From contig JAZKBN010000038.1 in assembly GCA_040388605.1 (NCBI GenBank), positions 1 through 64,000 on the forward strand: a stretch of DNA of 64,000 bases, in the 5' to 3' direction. This DNA is from JAZKBN01 sp040388605. Its GTDB lineage: Bacteria > Bacteroidota > Bacteroidia > Cytophagales > Flexibacteraceae. Positions 27,821 to 36,796 of the stretch are shown here, in pieces. Below the pieces are notes generated by a model, which searched no databases, was not told where the DNA came from, and was given only the letters and a program-made list of their open reading frames with translations. Numbering within the stretch: position 1 is the first letter of the stretch; each line of letters begins with the position of its first letter. The translations under genes and the position numbers were made by a program.

Positions 27821-28888
27821 ATGCTCATGACAGACGTCCTCCCCATTGACATCAATCGCGTTGAAGTTTCACGGCGTGCCGAAACAGATTTCAGCGACCT
27901 GAAATTCGGAAAAGAGTTTTCCGATCACATGTTCACAGCCGACTATATTGACGGGTCATGGCAGAACCTTACCATATTGCCGTATGGACCAATGTCTTTT
28001 ACCCCCGGTATTTCGGCATTGCACTATGGTCAGGCCATATTTGAAGGTATGAAAGCGCATCGCGGACCCGATGGTAACGTTAGGGTATTTCGTCCTTATG
28101 CAAACCTTGAAAGGTTTAACATCAGCGCTGAGCGCCTTTGTATGCCCTCGGTTCCGGAAGATGTATTCATGGGCGGCCTTACCGCGCTTTTGCAGCTCGA
28201 TGAGAACTGGGTGCCCGATGCCCCCGGCAGCTCGCTGTATATAAGGCCTTTCATGTTCGCTACCGATTCCTTTATTGGTATTCGCCCGTCTGATACATAT
28301 AAATTCGTGATTTTCACCTGCCCGGTAGGCGCCTATTATACTGAGCCGGTTCGTGTTAAAATTGAAACACAATACAGCCGCAGCTGCGAAGGCGGTATGG
28401 GTTATGCAAAAACGCCGGGCAATTATGCAGGTGCTTTGTACCCAACCAAGCTGGCCCAGCAGCAAGGCTACCACCAATTACTATGGACCGATGCCCGGGA
28501 TCACAAGTATTTCGAGGAAAGCGGCACCATGAACCTGATGTTCGTAATGGGCGATACCTTGCTTACACCCAAGCTTAGCACAAGCATATTGGCAGGCGTT
28601 ACCCGCGACAGCGTGGTGCAGATAGCCAAAGCATGGGGAATGCCCGTTGAAGAAAGGCGTGTATCAGTTGAAGAGATAATCAGGGGCCTTGAGAATGGTG
28701 AGCTGAAGGAAGCCTTTGGCGTTGGTACTGCCGCAGTAATAGCGCATATCAGCGTAATAGGCTTTGAGGGTACCAATTATGAGCTTCCATACGACTCCAA
28801 TTCCTTTAGCCGTAGGGTAAAAGAGGAAATGGCTAACATAAAAACGGGCCAAACCGAAGATGTAAACGGCTGGATTTACACCATATAG
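27821..28888 (+). CDS. ilvE: IlvE, branched-chain amino acid aminotransferase
   Basis: 355 aa, class IV PLP aminotransferase interconverting leucine, isoleucine and valine with their 2-oxo acids. Seen: ALHYGQAIFEGMKAHRG near the N-terminus, LYIRPFMFATD, and the catalytic-lysine segment around NYAGALYPTKLAQQQGYHQ. Then come YFEESGTMNLMFV and the C-terminal GTAAVIAHISVIGFEGTNYE, all diagnostic of the BCAT subgroup. An alternative ATG is two codons downstream (27827). It is monocistronic with a very strong terminator after it. Confidence 0.95.
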   Translation: MLMTDVLPIDINRVEVSRRAETDFSDLKFGKEFSDHMFTADYIDGSWQNLTILPYGPMSFTPGISALHYGQAIFEGMKAHRGPDGNVRVFRPYANLERFNISAERLCMPSVPEDVFMGGLTALLQLDENWVPDAPGSSLYIRPFMFATDSFIGIRPSDTYKFVIFTCPVGAYYTEPVRVKIETQYSRSCEGGMGYAKTPGNYAGALYPTKLAQQQGYHQLLWTDARDHKYFEESGTMNLMFVMGDTLLTPKLSTSILAGVTRDSVVQIAKAWGMPVEERRVSVEEIIRGLENGELKEAFGVGTAAVIAHISVIGFEGTNYELPYDSNSFSRRVKEEMANIKTGQTEDVNGWIYTI

Positions 28889-28908
28889 GTTTTGTGCCTG
28901 AAACAGAG

Positions 28909-28951
28909 AATAATGCAAAAAGCCCGGAATTTCCGGGCTTTTTGCATTATT
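28909..28951. terminator. Long perfect hairpin terminator after ilvE
   Basis: A 20-bp perfect stem (28909-28928 with 28932-28951) with a 3-nt loop. The lower stem is A-rich on the left and T-rich on the right, around a GCCCGGA/TCCGGGC core. It could terminate in both directions and insulates ilvE from the respiratory locus. Confidence 0.9.
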
Positions 28952-29274
28952 CATGTAAGTAATTTAATTCTTAATATTTATATAAATTACTGATATATAG
29001 GTTGTTAATTTAATTTTAGTAAAAAACTGCTCTTTACATCATTACGTATTTGTATATGCGAATAGGTAAATGTAATTTTAAGTACCTGCGGTCTGCATTG
29101 ATTGGCAATGGTAATTCTTTCTAATTTAAAATAATTCTAAACAAGAGTTATCCACATAGTTTAAGGTGTTTAATATGCTATTATTCAGTTAGTTACTGAA
29201 TTTTTTTCATTTTGTGGCATTCCTGCCACGTAACAATGATTGTAAATGGAGTTTTTAAAGTAAACTGCCGTAAT
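28952..29274. other. Regulatory region upstream of the act-cox locus
   Basis: About 320 bp, strongly AT-rich, with no protein or RNA gene visible. It contains two operator-like inverted repeats (29183-29201 and 29214-29229), followed by the -7 element at 29275. Confidence 0.55.
29183..29229. repeat. Two adjacent inverted repeats upstream of the actA promoter
   Basis: ATTCAGT-N5-ACTGAAT (29183-29189, 29195-29201) and GTGGCA-N4-TGCCAC (29214-29219, 29224-29229). The second is about 45 nt before the -7 element, a position suited to an activator site. Neither resembles the CRP or FNR consensus. Confidence 0.4.
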
Positions 29275-29282
29275 TACTTTTG
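29275..29282 (+). promoter_or_regulatory. Bacteroidota -7 element of the act-cox locus
   Basis: TACTTTTG matches TAnnTTTG. A GTG in-frame start at 29282 overlaps this element and would precede the transcript start, so the ATG at 29315 is the likelier start of actA. Confidence 0.5.
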
Positions 29283-29314
29283 TGCACTCGTTTAAAACCC
29301 CTCTCCGCGTACAA

Positions 29315-30619
29315 ATGCAAGTGTTTTCTTCAGTGGTTGCTTCAAAAAATGCTTTATCAGCCGCACTGATTTTCTTAGCTTTCACGCTTGCGCCGATATT
29401 TACCCCGGTAATTGCGACAGCTCAGGATCCGGCGCCGGCAACAGCCGCAGCACCTGCTGCAGCTGCACCTGCTGCCGCAGGCAATGAACTTGCCGATAAA
29501 GGTAAAGGCATCTTCGAGCAGAACTGTAAAAACTGCCACGCTATTAATGAGCAGGTTGTTGGTCCGGCCCTAAGGGATGCAAACAAGCGTTGGCCTTCAG
29601 AAGCTGCTATGATGGAGTTCATCAAGCATCCTCAAAAAACCATAGACGGCGGCAATGCTTATGCCAAAGGCCTGTACACCAAATATGGTGTTTACATGAG
29701 CAACTGGGATGGCTTAGGTGACGATAATATTAAAGCTGTTATAGCTTATATAAAAGCTGAATCTGCTAAGCCTGTTGAAACTGCAAAAGCTGCGGCTGCC
29801 ACTGCCGGCGGCGGTGCTTCATCAGAAGGCGGTGCTGTAGACAGTACCACGCTTAACCTGCTTATTGCCGGTTTCATTTTAGTTTTAGCGCTTATTATTA
29901 TTGCCTTACTGCTCCTAGTAAGCGTTATTAATAACTCTTTGGCTTCAAAACAGGATTTGGATGCTGATGACAAAGACTTCATTAATCAAAAGACAGATTG
30001 GAATGCTATATTCTCCGGAAGCATTTTTAAAGCAACAATCGCTATAGTTTTCCTTTTGGGCCTTACTAAAGTTGCATTCGATAAGACTTACGCAGTAGGT
30101 GTTAACCAGGGTTACGCACCAACCCAACCAATACCTTTCAGCCATAAGCTGCACGCAGGTATGTACGAAATTGACTGTAACTATTGCCACACAGGTGTTA
30201 ACAGGGGTAAATATGCTACCATACCTTCCCTGAACATTTGTATGAACTGCCACAACAGCATTAAAACGCAGTCGCCGAGCATGCAGGCCATGTACAAGAA
30301 AATTCGTGCAAACGAGCCTATTCAATGGGTTCGCGTGCACAACCTGCCTGATTTGAGCTATTTCAACCACAGCCAGCACGTTAAAGTGGGCGGTATTGAA
30401 TGTGAAACCTGCCACGGCCCTATTAAGGAAATGGAGGTTGTTGAACAGCACAGCACCCTGACTATGGGCTGGTGCGTTAACTGCCACCGCGAAACAGTTG
30501 TGAAAGCCGATGGCAACGCATACTACGATAAGCTGGTGCAAATGCACAATACCCATACCTCCGACCCGCTTAAAGTTGTTAACATCGGCGGCCTGGAGTG
30601 CTCTAAGTGCCACTATTAA
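29315..30619 (+). CDS. actA: ActA, multiheme cytochrome c of alternative complex III with fused N-terminal monoheme domain
   Basis: 434 aa. The signal peptide ends near VIATAQD, followed by an Ala/Pro-rich linker and a monoheme cytochrome c domain (CKNCH, about residues 55-150, with a distal methionine candidate in YGVYMSNW). There are two transmembrane helices (about 180-210 and 240-260). The pentaheme part follows, with CNYCH, CMNCH, CETCH, CVNCH and CSKCH. Six CxxCH motifs are therefore present. ActA is the electron-exit and scaffolding cytochrome of ACIII, which oxidises menaquinol in place of bc1. First gene of actABCDEF and probably of the whole respiratory transcript. Confidence 0.93.
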   Translation: MQVFSSVVASKNALSAALIFLAFTLAPIFTPVIATAQDPAPATAAAPAAAAPAAAGNELADKGKGIFEQNCKNCHAINEQVVGPALRDANKRWPSEAAMMEFIKHPQKTIDGGNAYAKGLYTKYGVYMSNWDGLGDDNIKAVIAYIKAESAKPVETAKAAAATAGGGASSEGGAVDSTTLNLLIAGFILVLALIIIALLLLVSVINNSLASKQDLDADDKDFINQKTDWNAIFSGSIFKATIAIVFLLGLTKVAFDKTYAVGVNQGYAPTQPIPFSHKLHAGMYEIDCNYCHTGVNRGKYATIPSLNICMNCHNSIKTQSPSMQAMYKKIRANEPIQWVRVHNLPDLSYFNHSQHVKVGGIECETCHGPIKEMEVVEQHSTLTMGWCVNCHRETVVKADGNAYYDKLVQMHNTHTSDPLKVVNIGGLECSKCHY

Positions 30620-30707
30620 TACCGGCACAAAAGATATTAAGGCAGGCTCAACAGCCGCCTAAAAAAATTACAAATACCCTACATTCAGAAACTGATTATT
30701 TTACCCC

Positions 30708-33700
30708 ATGTCTGAAAACAGCAAAAGGTACTGGAGAAGCACACAAGAGCTAACCAATGAAACTGGCTTCGTTCGCAATGCGAATGAAGAGTTTCCGGGA
30801 CTCTCCAACCCCTCGCATGCGAATAACGAAGCAAAAGGTTCCGGTATGGAACTTTCTTCTCATCGCCGCGACTTTCTGAAAGTGATGGGTTTCAGCATTG
30901 CTGCTGCTTCCCTGGCTGCCTGCGAGGCTCCTGTGAAGAAAGCAATTCCATTGCTGAACAAGCCTGAAGAATACGAACCGGGCGTAGCCAACTGGTACGC
31001 TTCAACTTATGCTGAAGACGGAGAGTATGCATCAATCCTGGTTAAAACCCGTGAAGGCAGGCCTATAAAAATTGAAGGAAATACACTTTCCTCAATTACA
31101 AAAGGCGGAACTTCAACACGTATTCAGGCGTCTGTTCTAAGCTTATATGATACTGAGCGTTTCCGCGGCCCTCGTGCTGCCGGCAAAAATGTTCAGTGGG
31201 CACAAGCCGATGATGAGATTGCTGCCAAGCTGAAAGAAATTTCTGCATCAAACGGCGCAATCCGCATTGTAACAGGCTCTTTACTAAGCCCTGCTTCTAA
31301 GCAGGTTATAGCTGATTTTAAGGCAGCTTACCCAAGTGCCCAACACGTTACTTACGATACCAACAGTGCTTTCGGACTTACTAAAGCCTGCAAAATAGCT
31401 TTCGGCGAATCTTTCGTTCCCGGCTATCGTTTCGATAAGGCAAACATAGTGGTTTCATTCGGCGCAGATTTCCTTGGAACCTGGATCAGCCCGGCTGAAT
31501 TCAGTAAGCAATGGGTAAGCGGACGTAAAGTGAACAAGCACAACAGCAATATGAGCCGCCTGTATTCTTTCGAGGGTACTATGTCGCTTACATCTGCTAA
31601 TGCTGATCACCGTAACGCAATTCGCCCTACCGAAGAAGGCCAATATGTAGCTGCATTATACAATGCGGTAGCTAAGCTGACCGGTGCCGCAACCATCAGC
31701 GTGGCTGCCCCTGCAAACGCCAAATTTATTGATGAAGCTGCTGCTGACTTAGTTCACCACAAAGGCACAGGCCTCGTGGTTAGCGGAAGCAACGATTTTA
31801 ACATTCAATTGCTTGTTTTGGCAATTAACAATCTTGTAGGCAACATTGGCACCACAGTAGGTACCGAGGCCACAAGCAATATGAAACAAGGCGACGACGA
31901 AGCAATGTCAGCCTTTGTGAAAGAATTAGGCGCAGGTTCTGTATCTGCTGCTATATTTTGGGGTGTTAACCCTGTTTATGATTACCCGCAAGGCGCTGCG
32001 CTGAAAGGTGCAATCAGCAAATTGCCGCTCAGCGTTTCTTTCGCTGACCGCCCTGATGAAACAGCCGAAGCCTGCCAATTCGTTTGCCCTGATAACCATT
32101 ATTTGGAATCATGGAACGATGCAGAGCCTTTGAAAGGATATTACTCTTTAACCCAGCCGGTTATAAGTCCGCTGTTTAAAACCCGCCAGGCACAGGATTC
32201 TTTGTTGAAATGGTCATCGGCTAAAGCTGATTTCTATACATATCTGCAGGAATACTGGAAGGCGCACATGTACCCCCAGCAAAAAGTTCGTGATAATTTC
32301 CGCGATTTCTGGACCTACAGCCTGCACGACGGTATCTTTGAACCTAAGAACGCCGATTGGCGCACACATGCCGCCGCAGCTCCTGCTGTAACCGGCCATG
32401 AAGCTGATTCTCATACCGAGCCTTCCGGCTTAGTTCATGGCGAAACAGCTGCTAAATCAGAAGCTCCTGCTTCATCTGCTAAAGGATTCAGCGTAGACCT
32501 GGGCTCAGTAACTTCAGCCATCAGCTCTTCAGCAAAAGGATCAGGTTTTGATCTGGTACTTTATGAATCTGTAGGTATGGGCAGTGGCCGCAGTGCCAAC
32601 AACCCTTGGCTACAGGAATTCCCCGACCCGATTTCACGTTCATGCTGGGAAAACTTCGTATCTATATCAATGACAACTGCCAAGGAACTTGGGGTGGTTG
32701 TTGATGAAGGAGATACTTTCCTCCTGAATGTTACCTATAACGGCGTTTCTATGAAACTGCCGGCATTGGTTCAGCCCGGTCAAAACAAGAATACAATATC
32801 AATTGCTGTCGGCTATGGCCGCAGCGTTGCAGGCAAAGCCGGTGTAAACGTTGGTAAAAACGTTTTCCCCTGGATTAGCACTGCAAACGGTTATGCAAGC
32901 AACCTGGTAACAGGCGTAAAGCTTGAAAAAACCGGTGAGGAATATAAAGTAGCACACGTACAAACGCACCATACCATTATGGGCCGCGATATTATACAGG
33001 AGGCTACCCTTTCCGATTACAAGAAAGATCCATCTGCCGGTCATGTATCTCACCTGATCAGCACACCTGAAGGTCCTAAAAAAGCTACTGATTTCAGCCT
33101 TTGGAATCGCCACGAGCGTCCTAACCACGCCTGGGGTATGAGCATAGACCTTAATGCATGTACCGGTTGCGGCGCATGCGTTATCAGCTGCCAGGCCGAA
33201 AACAACATACCCGTTGTAGGAAAGCAGGAAGTGCTGAACCGCAGGGAAATGCACTGGATTCGTATTGACCGCTACTACAGCACCAACGACGTTTCTGCCC
33301 TTGGTGTGCTTGACAGGCCGGGCGCTTTGGAAATACCTTCTGATGATCCGGAAGTTGTATTCCAGCCTTTGATGTGTCAGCACTGTAACAATGCGCCTTG
33401 CGAAACAGTTTGCCCGGTTGCAGCTACCACGCACAGCACCGAAGGTCTGAACCAAATGACCTACAACCGTTGCGTAGGTACACGTTATTGCGCAAACAAC
33501 TGTCCTTATAAAGTACGTCGCTTTAACTGGTTCAGCTACCCTGATAATAAAGATTTCGCCATCAACCCGGCCCAAACCGACCTTGGTCGTATGGTGCTGA
33601 ACCCTGATGTAACTGTTCGTGCCCGTGGTGTAATTGAAAAATGCAGCATGTGTGTTCAGCGTATCCAGGATGGCAAGCTTACTGCAAAACGTGACAACCG

Positions 33701-33920
33701 CCGCCCGAAAGACGGTGAAATTGAAACTGCCTGCTCTCAAAGCTGCCCGGCCGATGCCATAGTATTCGGAGATATGAATGACCCTGAAAGCCGTATTGCC
33801 GGGATTATGGAAACGGAATACGAGATGCGTTCATACCGCGTGCTTGAAGAAATCAATACTAACCCATCGGTTAGCTACCTTACCAAAATAAGAAATAAAG
33901 CCGAAAAAGCTCACGCTTAA
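30708..33920 (+). CDS. actB: ActB, molybdopterin-oxidoreductase-like iron-sulfur subunit of alternative complex III
   Basis: 1070 aa. The N-terminus has a Tat-like segment (HRRDFLKVMGFSIAAASLAAC) ending in a lipobox cysteine, as in TAT-variant-translocated Bacteroidota homologues. The first ~780 residues form the molybdopterin-oxidoreductase-like domain, which in characterised ACIII contains no Mo cofactor. The C-terminal ~250 residues form a NrfC-like ferredoxin domain with cysteine groups CTGCGACVISC, CQHCNNAPCETVCPV, CVGTRYCANNCP and CSMCVQ...CSQSCP, which would bind four Fe-S clusters. Electrons move from quinol to ActA through these clusters. Gene order act A-B-C supports the call. Confidence 0.95.
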   Translation: MSENSKRYWRSTQELTNETGFVRNANEEFPGLSNPSHANNEAKGSGMELSSHRRDFLKVMGFSIAAASLAACEAPVKKAIPLLNKPEEYEPGVANWYASTYAEDGEYASILVKTREGRPIKIEGNTLSSITKGGTSTRIQASVLSLYDTERFRGPRAAGKNVQWAQADDEIAAKLKEISASNGAIRIVTGSLLSPASKQVIADFKAAYPSAQHVTYDTNSAFGLTKACKIAFGESFVPGYRFDKANIVVSFGADFLGTWISPAEFSKQWVSGRKVNKHNSNMSRLYSFEGTMSLTSANADHRNAIRPTEEGQYVAALYNAVAKLTGAATISVAAPANAKFIDEAAADLVHHKGTGLVVSGSNDFNIQLLVLAINNLVGNIGTTVGTEATSNMKQGDDEAMSAFVKELGAGSVSAAIFWGVNPVYDYPQGAALKGAISKLPLSVSFADRPDETAEACQFVCPDNHYLESWNDAEPLKGYYSLTQPVISPLFKTRQAQDSLLKWSSAKADFYTYLQEYWKAHMYPQQKVRDNFRDFWTYSLHDGIFEPKNADWRTHAAAAPAVTGHEADSHTEPSGLVHGETAAKSEAPASSAKGFSVDLGSVTSAISSSAKGSGFDLVLYESVGMGSGRSANNPWLQEFPDPISRSCWENFVSISMTTAKELGVVVDEGDTFLLNVTYNGVSMKLPALVQPGQNKNTISIAVGYGRSVAGKAGVNVGKNVFPWISTANGYASNLVTGVKLEKTGEEYKVAHVQTHHTIMGRDIIQEATLSDYKKDPSAGHVSHLISTPEGPKKATDFSLWNRHERPNHAWGMSIDLNACTGCGACVISCQAENNIPVVGKQEVLNRREMHWIRIDRYYSTNDVSALGVLDRPGALEIPSDDPEVVFQPLMCQHCNNAPCETVCPVAATTHSTEGLNQMTYNRCVGTRYCANNCPYKVRRFNWFSYPDNKDFAINPAQTDLGRMVLNPDVTVRARGVIEKCSMCVQRIQDGKLTAKRDNRRPKDGEIETACSQSCPADAIVFGDMNDPESRIAGIMETEYEMRSYRVLEEINTNPSVSYLTKIRNKAEKAHA

Positions 33921-34004
33921 ATCGAAGCAATTCGAGGTAAGTGATTGAAAAATAAAGGTTTGTTAAATATACATATATTCTAAGGCAACAGGAATAGCAG
34001 GAAT

Positions 34005-35405
34005 ATGCAAGTTACATCACCCGTAAGGGAACCATTGGTAACCGGGGGCAAGACCCTTCACGATGTTACTAACGATATTGCCCGCCATGTGGAGGGTAAA
34101 CCCACTCGCCTGTGGTACATTTCATTTATCATTTCGGTAATTGTTATGTCTTACGGTATCTACTGCCTGTATAATACATGGTGGGTAGGTTTGGGTGTTT
34201 GGGGCCTGAATAAAACCGTTGGCTGGGCATGGGATATCACCAACTTCGTATGGTGGGTAGGTATAGGCCACGCCGGTACACTTATCTCTGCAGTACTGTT
34301 GCTTTTCCGTCAAAAATGGAGAGCTTCAATTAACAGGGCGGCAGAAGCAATGACCATTTTCGCAGTACTCTGCGCAGCAAGCTTTATCATGATGCACGCC
34401 GGTCGTGCATGGCTGGCTTACTGGTGCCTTCCCCTTGGAAATACTTACGGCACACTTTGGGTTAACTTCAACTCACCCCTTGTTTGGGACGTATTCGCAA
34501 TCTCGACTTATCTTACAGTATCTGTAGTATTCTGGTACATTGGCCTTATTCCTGACCTTGCAACCATTCGTGACCGCGCTCAAAACAGCATTTCCCGTTT
34601 TGTTTATGGTACATTGGCTTTCGGTTGGAACGGCGGCGCTAAAGACTGGAGCCGTTACGAGGCTGTTAGCCTTGTTCTTGCAGGCTTAAGTACCCCACTC
34701 GTACTTTCGGTTCACACCATTGTAAGTATGGACTTTGCAACCTCGGTTATACCGGGCTGGCACACCACTATTTTCCCTCCTTACTTCGTAGCAGGCGCTA
34801 TCTTCTCAGGTTTCGCCATGGTGTTAACCCTGATGTTGGTTACCCGCGTTACCTTTAAGCTGCAGGATTATATTACAATGGGCCACATCGAGTCCATGAA
34901 TAAGATTATACTCCTTACCGGCTCTATAGTTGGTGTGGCTTATATCACCGAGTTCTTTATTGCTGCATACTCAGGTGTTGATTATGAAAGCTACTGCTTC
35001 ATCAACCGTGCTTTCGGGCCATATTGGTGGGCATACTGGAGCATGATGAGCTGTAATGTAATCAGCCCTCAGCTGTTCTGGTTCAAGAAGATTCGTACCA
35101 GTATTACAGCTACCTTCATACTGAGCATTATAGTAAACATCGGTATGTGGTTCGAACGTTTCGTAATCATTGTTACTTCCCTGCACCGCGATTACCTGCC
35201 AAGCAGCTGGGCAATGTTCCACCCAACCCGTTTCGACATTGGTGACTACATATTCTCATTCGGTTTCTTCTTTACCCTGTTCTTCCTGTTCGCCAAGTAT
35301 CTCCCTGTTATTAACATGTTCGAGATAAAGATGATCCTGAAAAGCAGCGGCGATAAGAAAAGCAAGCCGGCTGACGTTCATGCGGCAAAAACCACAACGG
35401 TTTAA
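34005..35405 (+). CDS. actC: ActC, NrfD-like quinol-binding membrane subunit
   Basis: 466 aa with about ten transmembrane helices, a NrfD/PsrC-family integral subunit. Seen: WWVGIGHAGTLISAVLLLFRQKWR (helix start at about residue 85), FIMMHAGRAWLAYWCLP, LSTPLVLSVHTIVSMDFATS and PGWHTTIFPPYFVAGAI, all conserved in ActC. It probably oxidises menaquinol at the periplasmic side next to ActB. The C-terminus is a short Lys-rich cytoplasmic tail. Co-directional with actB (84-bp gap) and actD (74-bp gap). Confidence 0.95.
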   Translation: MQVTSPVREPLVTGGKTLHDVTNDIARHVEGKPTRLWYISFIISVIVMSYGIYCLYNTWWVGLGVWGLNKTVGWAWDITNFVWWVGIGHAGTLISAVLLLFRQKWRASINRAAEAMTIFAVLCAASFIMMHAGRAWLAYWCLPLGNTYGTLWVNFNSPLVWDVFAISTYLTVSVVFWYIGLIPDLATIRDRAQNSISRFVYGTLAFGWNGGAKDWSRYEAVSLVLAGLSTPLVLSVHTIVSMDFATSVIPGWHTTIFPPYFVAGAIFSGFAMVLTLMLVTRVTFKLQDYITMGHIESMNKIILLTGSIVGVAYITEFFIAAYSGVDYESYCFINRAFGPYWWAYWSMMSCNVISPQLFWFKKIRTSITATFILSIIVNIGMWFERFVIIVTSLHRDYLPSSWAMFHPTRFDIGDYIFSFGFFFTLFFLFAKYLPVINMFEIKMILKSSGDKKSKPADVHAAKTTTV

Positions 35406-35479
35406 GAATCAATCTCAATTGGTTGTTACAGCCGGTTGCTCATATTAAATAACAGGCAGCTTAAAGCAGCAAATCATAA

Positions 35480-36013
35480 ATGTCTCATTCTTCACAATTC
35501 CTGGTTGGTGTATTCGACGACGATGAAGTGGTACTGAATGCCGTACGCAGTGTACGTGCCTCCGGTGTCCGTGTTCACGAAGTTTATTCACCATTCCCTA
35601 TTCACGGCATTGATGATGCCTTGGGTTATAAGCGTACCCGCCTTGATATTGCGGCATTCATGTTCGGATGCTGCGGTTTCCTGGGTGCAGGCAGCCTAAT
35701 TGGGCTCACCTTGGGTTACGATTGGCCTATGAACATTGGCGGTAAGCCATTTGCTCCGCTTCCGGATTTTATTCCGGTTACGTTTGAAGGAACTGTACTA
35801 TGTACCGCTCTTGGAATGGTGGCAACTTTCCTGCTGGCAAGCGGCCTTTTCCCCGGTTCCACTAAGACTGTATTCGATGCCCGCTTCTCTGACGACAAGT
35901 TTATTCTTGCCGTTGAGCTTGATAAAAACCACGGCCACAGCGCAGAGCAAATAACCAAGCTGTTGAAATCTAACGGCGCTACTGAAGTAAACCTGAAAGA
36001 AGTTAAAGACTGA
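35480..36013 (+). CDS. actD: ActD, DUF3341-family membrane subunit of alternative complex III
   Basis: 177 aa. The N-terminal soluble segment has the family feature FLVGVFDDDEVVLNAVRSVR and YSPFPIHGIDDALG. Two transmembrane helices follow (about 60-82 and 98-122) and a cytoplasmic C-terminal domain (FDARFSDDKFILAVELDK). ActD is a peripheral-to-membrane scaffold subunit in ACIII structures. Its stop overlaps the actE start by one base (TGATG), implying translational coupling. Confidence 0.93.
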   Translation: MSHSSQFLVGVFDDDEVVLNAVRSVRASGVRVHEVYSPFPIHGIDDALGYKRTRLDIAAFMFGCCGFLGAGSLIGLTLGYDWPMNIGGKPFAPLPDFIPVTFEGTVLCTALGMVATFLLASGLFPGSTKTVFDARFSDDKFILAVELDKNHGHSAEQITKLLKSNGATEVNLKEVKD

Positions 36014-36666
36014 TGAGCATTAAGAATTACCTGCTTCCGGTTTGCACATTGGCTATAGGCCTTATGGCAGCCTCATGCACCCGTGACCCCAACGACACAG
36101 GCACTGAGTACGCTCCGCAGATGTATCACAGCATTCCTTACGAGCCTTATACCCAGGTAGTTGACACTGCCAGCGAATTTTACAATACCATTCCTTATAA
36201 CAACGAGGGTAACGATAAATCTGTTATTCGTTCCAACCAGCGTAAACCTGTAAAGGGCACTGTTTTCCGTCGCTTTTACAGCGGACAGCTCCGTACCGAG
36301 GTGGCAAAGGAATTGTATATTTATGACAATATTCCTGCTGACAGCTTTGCGCTGGCCGGCAGAGTTCTAAAAAGCCCTTTAGCGCATAACGAAGGTGTTT
36401 TGAAGGAAGGCGAAGTATTGTACGGTCGTTATTGCAAGCACTGCCATGGCGCAGAAGGCAAGGGCGATGGTAAAGTAGCTCCAATATATAAAGGTGTCCC
36501 TACGGGTTATAATGCCGGGGCTTATGCAAATATGCCTGAGGGTCATATTTTCCATGTAATCACGCATGGTAAAGGCCGTATGTATCCGCATGGTTCACAG
36601 GTTAACCCTGAAGATCGCTGGAAAATTGTGCAGTTTGTACAAACACTGCAAAAGCTTCCTCAATAA
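36013..36666 (+). CDS. actE: ActE, monoheme cytochrome c lipoprotein of alternative complex III
   Basis: 217 aa. Lipoprotein signal ending LMAASC (Cys about residue 22), then CTRDPNDTGTEYAPQMYHSI, a motif typical of Bacteroidota ActE. A single CKHCH heme site lies near residue 143, with an axial methionine candidate in YANMPEGHIF or RMYPHG. ActE is bound to the periplasmic face and relays electrons from ActA toward the oxidase or a soluble cytochrome c. It is translationally coupled to actD. Confidence 0.93.
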   Translation: MSIKNYLLPVCTLAIGLMAASCTRDPNDTGTEYAPQMYHSIPYEPYTQVVDTASEFYNTIPYNNEGNDKSVIRSNQRKPVKGTVFRRFYSGQLRTEVAKELYIYDNIPADSFALAGRVLKSPLAHNEGVLKEGEVLYGRYCKHCHGAEGKGDGKVAPIYKGVPTGYNAGAYANMPEGHIFHVITHGKGRMYPHGSQVNPEDRWKIVQFVQTLQKLPQ

Positions 36667-36739
36667 TATAAGTTATGCACACGGCGTATTCAGGCCGGGT
36701 TGCGTATGAATTATTTAAAATATCTCGCCATATATTATT

Positions 36740-36755
36740 CTGAGCCTCGGCTCAG
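36740..36755 (+). other. Intercistronic hairpin before actF
   Basis: CTGAGC-CTCG-GCTCAG: six-base-pair stem with a four-base loop, no U-tract, in the 130-bp actE-actF gap. It may affect processing or stability of the long transcript. Confidence 0.35.
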
Positions 36756-36796
36756 CTAATTGGCAAAAACCGGATTAAAAGATATATAAATCTGAT

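Noticed and set aside
18553..29274. Search for tRNA, rRNA, CRISPR arrays or insertion sequences in intergenic regions
   Set aside because: No cloverleaf, regularly spaced direct repeats, transposase or terminal inverted repeats were found by eye here or elsewhere in the window.
32799..33740. 313-codon open frame antisense to actB
   Set aside because: Lies opposite the ferredoxin region of actB with its strict cysteine motifs; the antisense product has no recognisable features.
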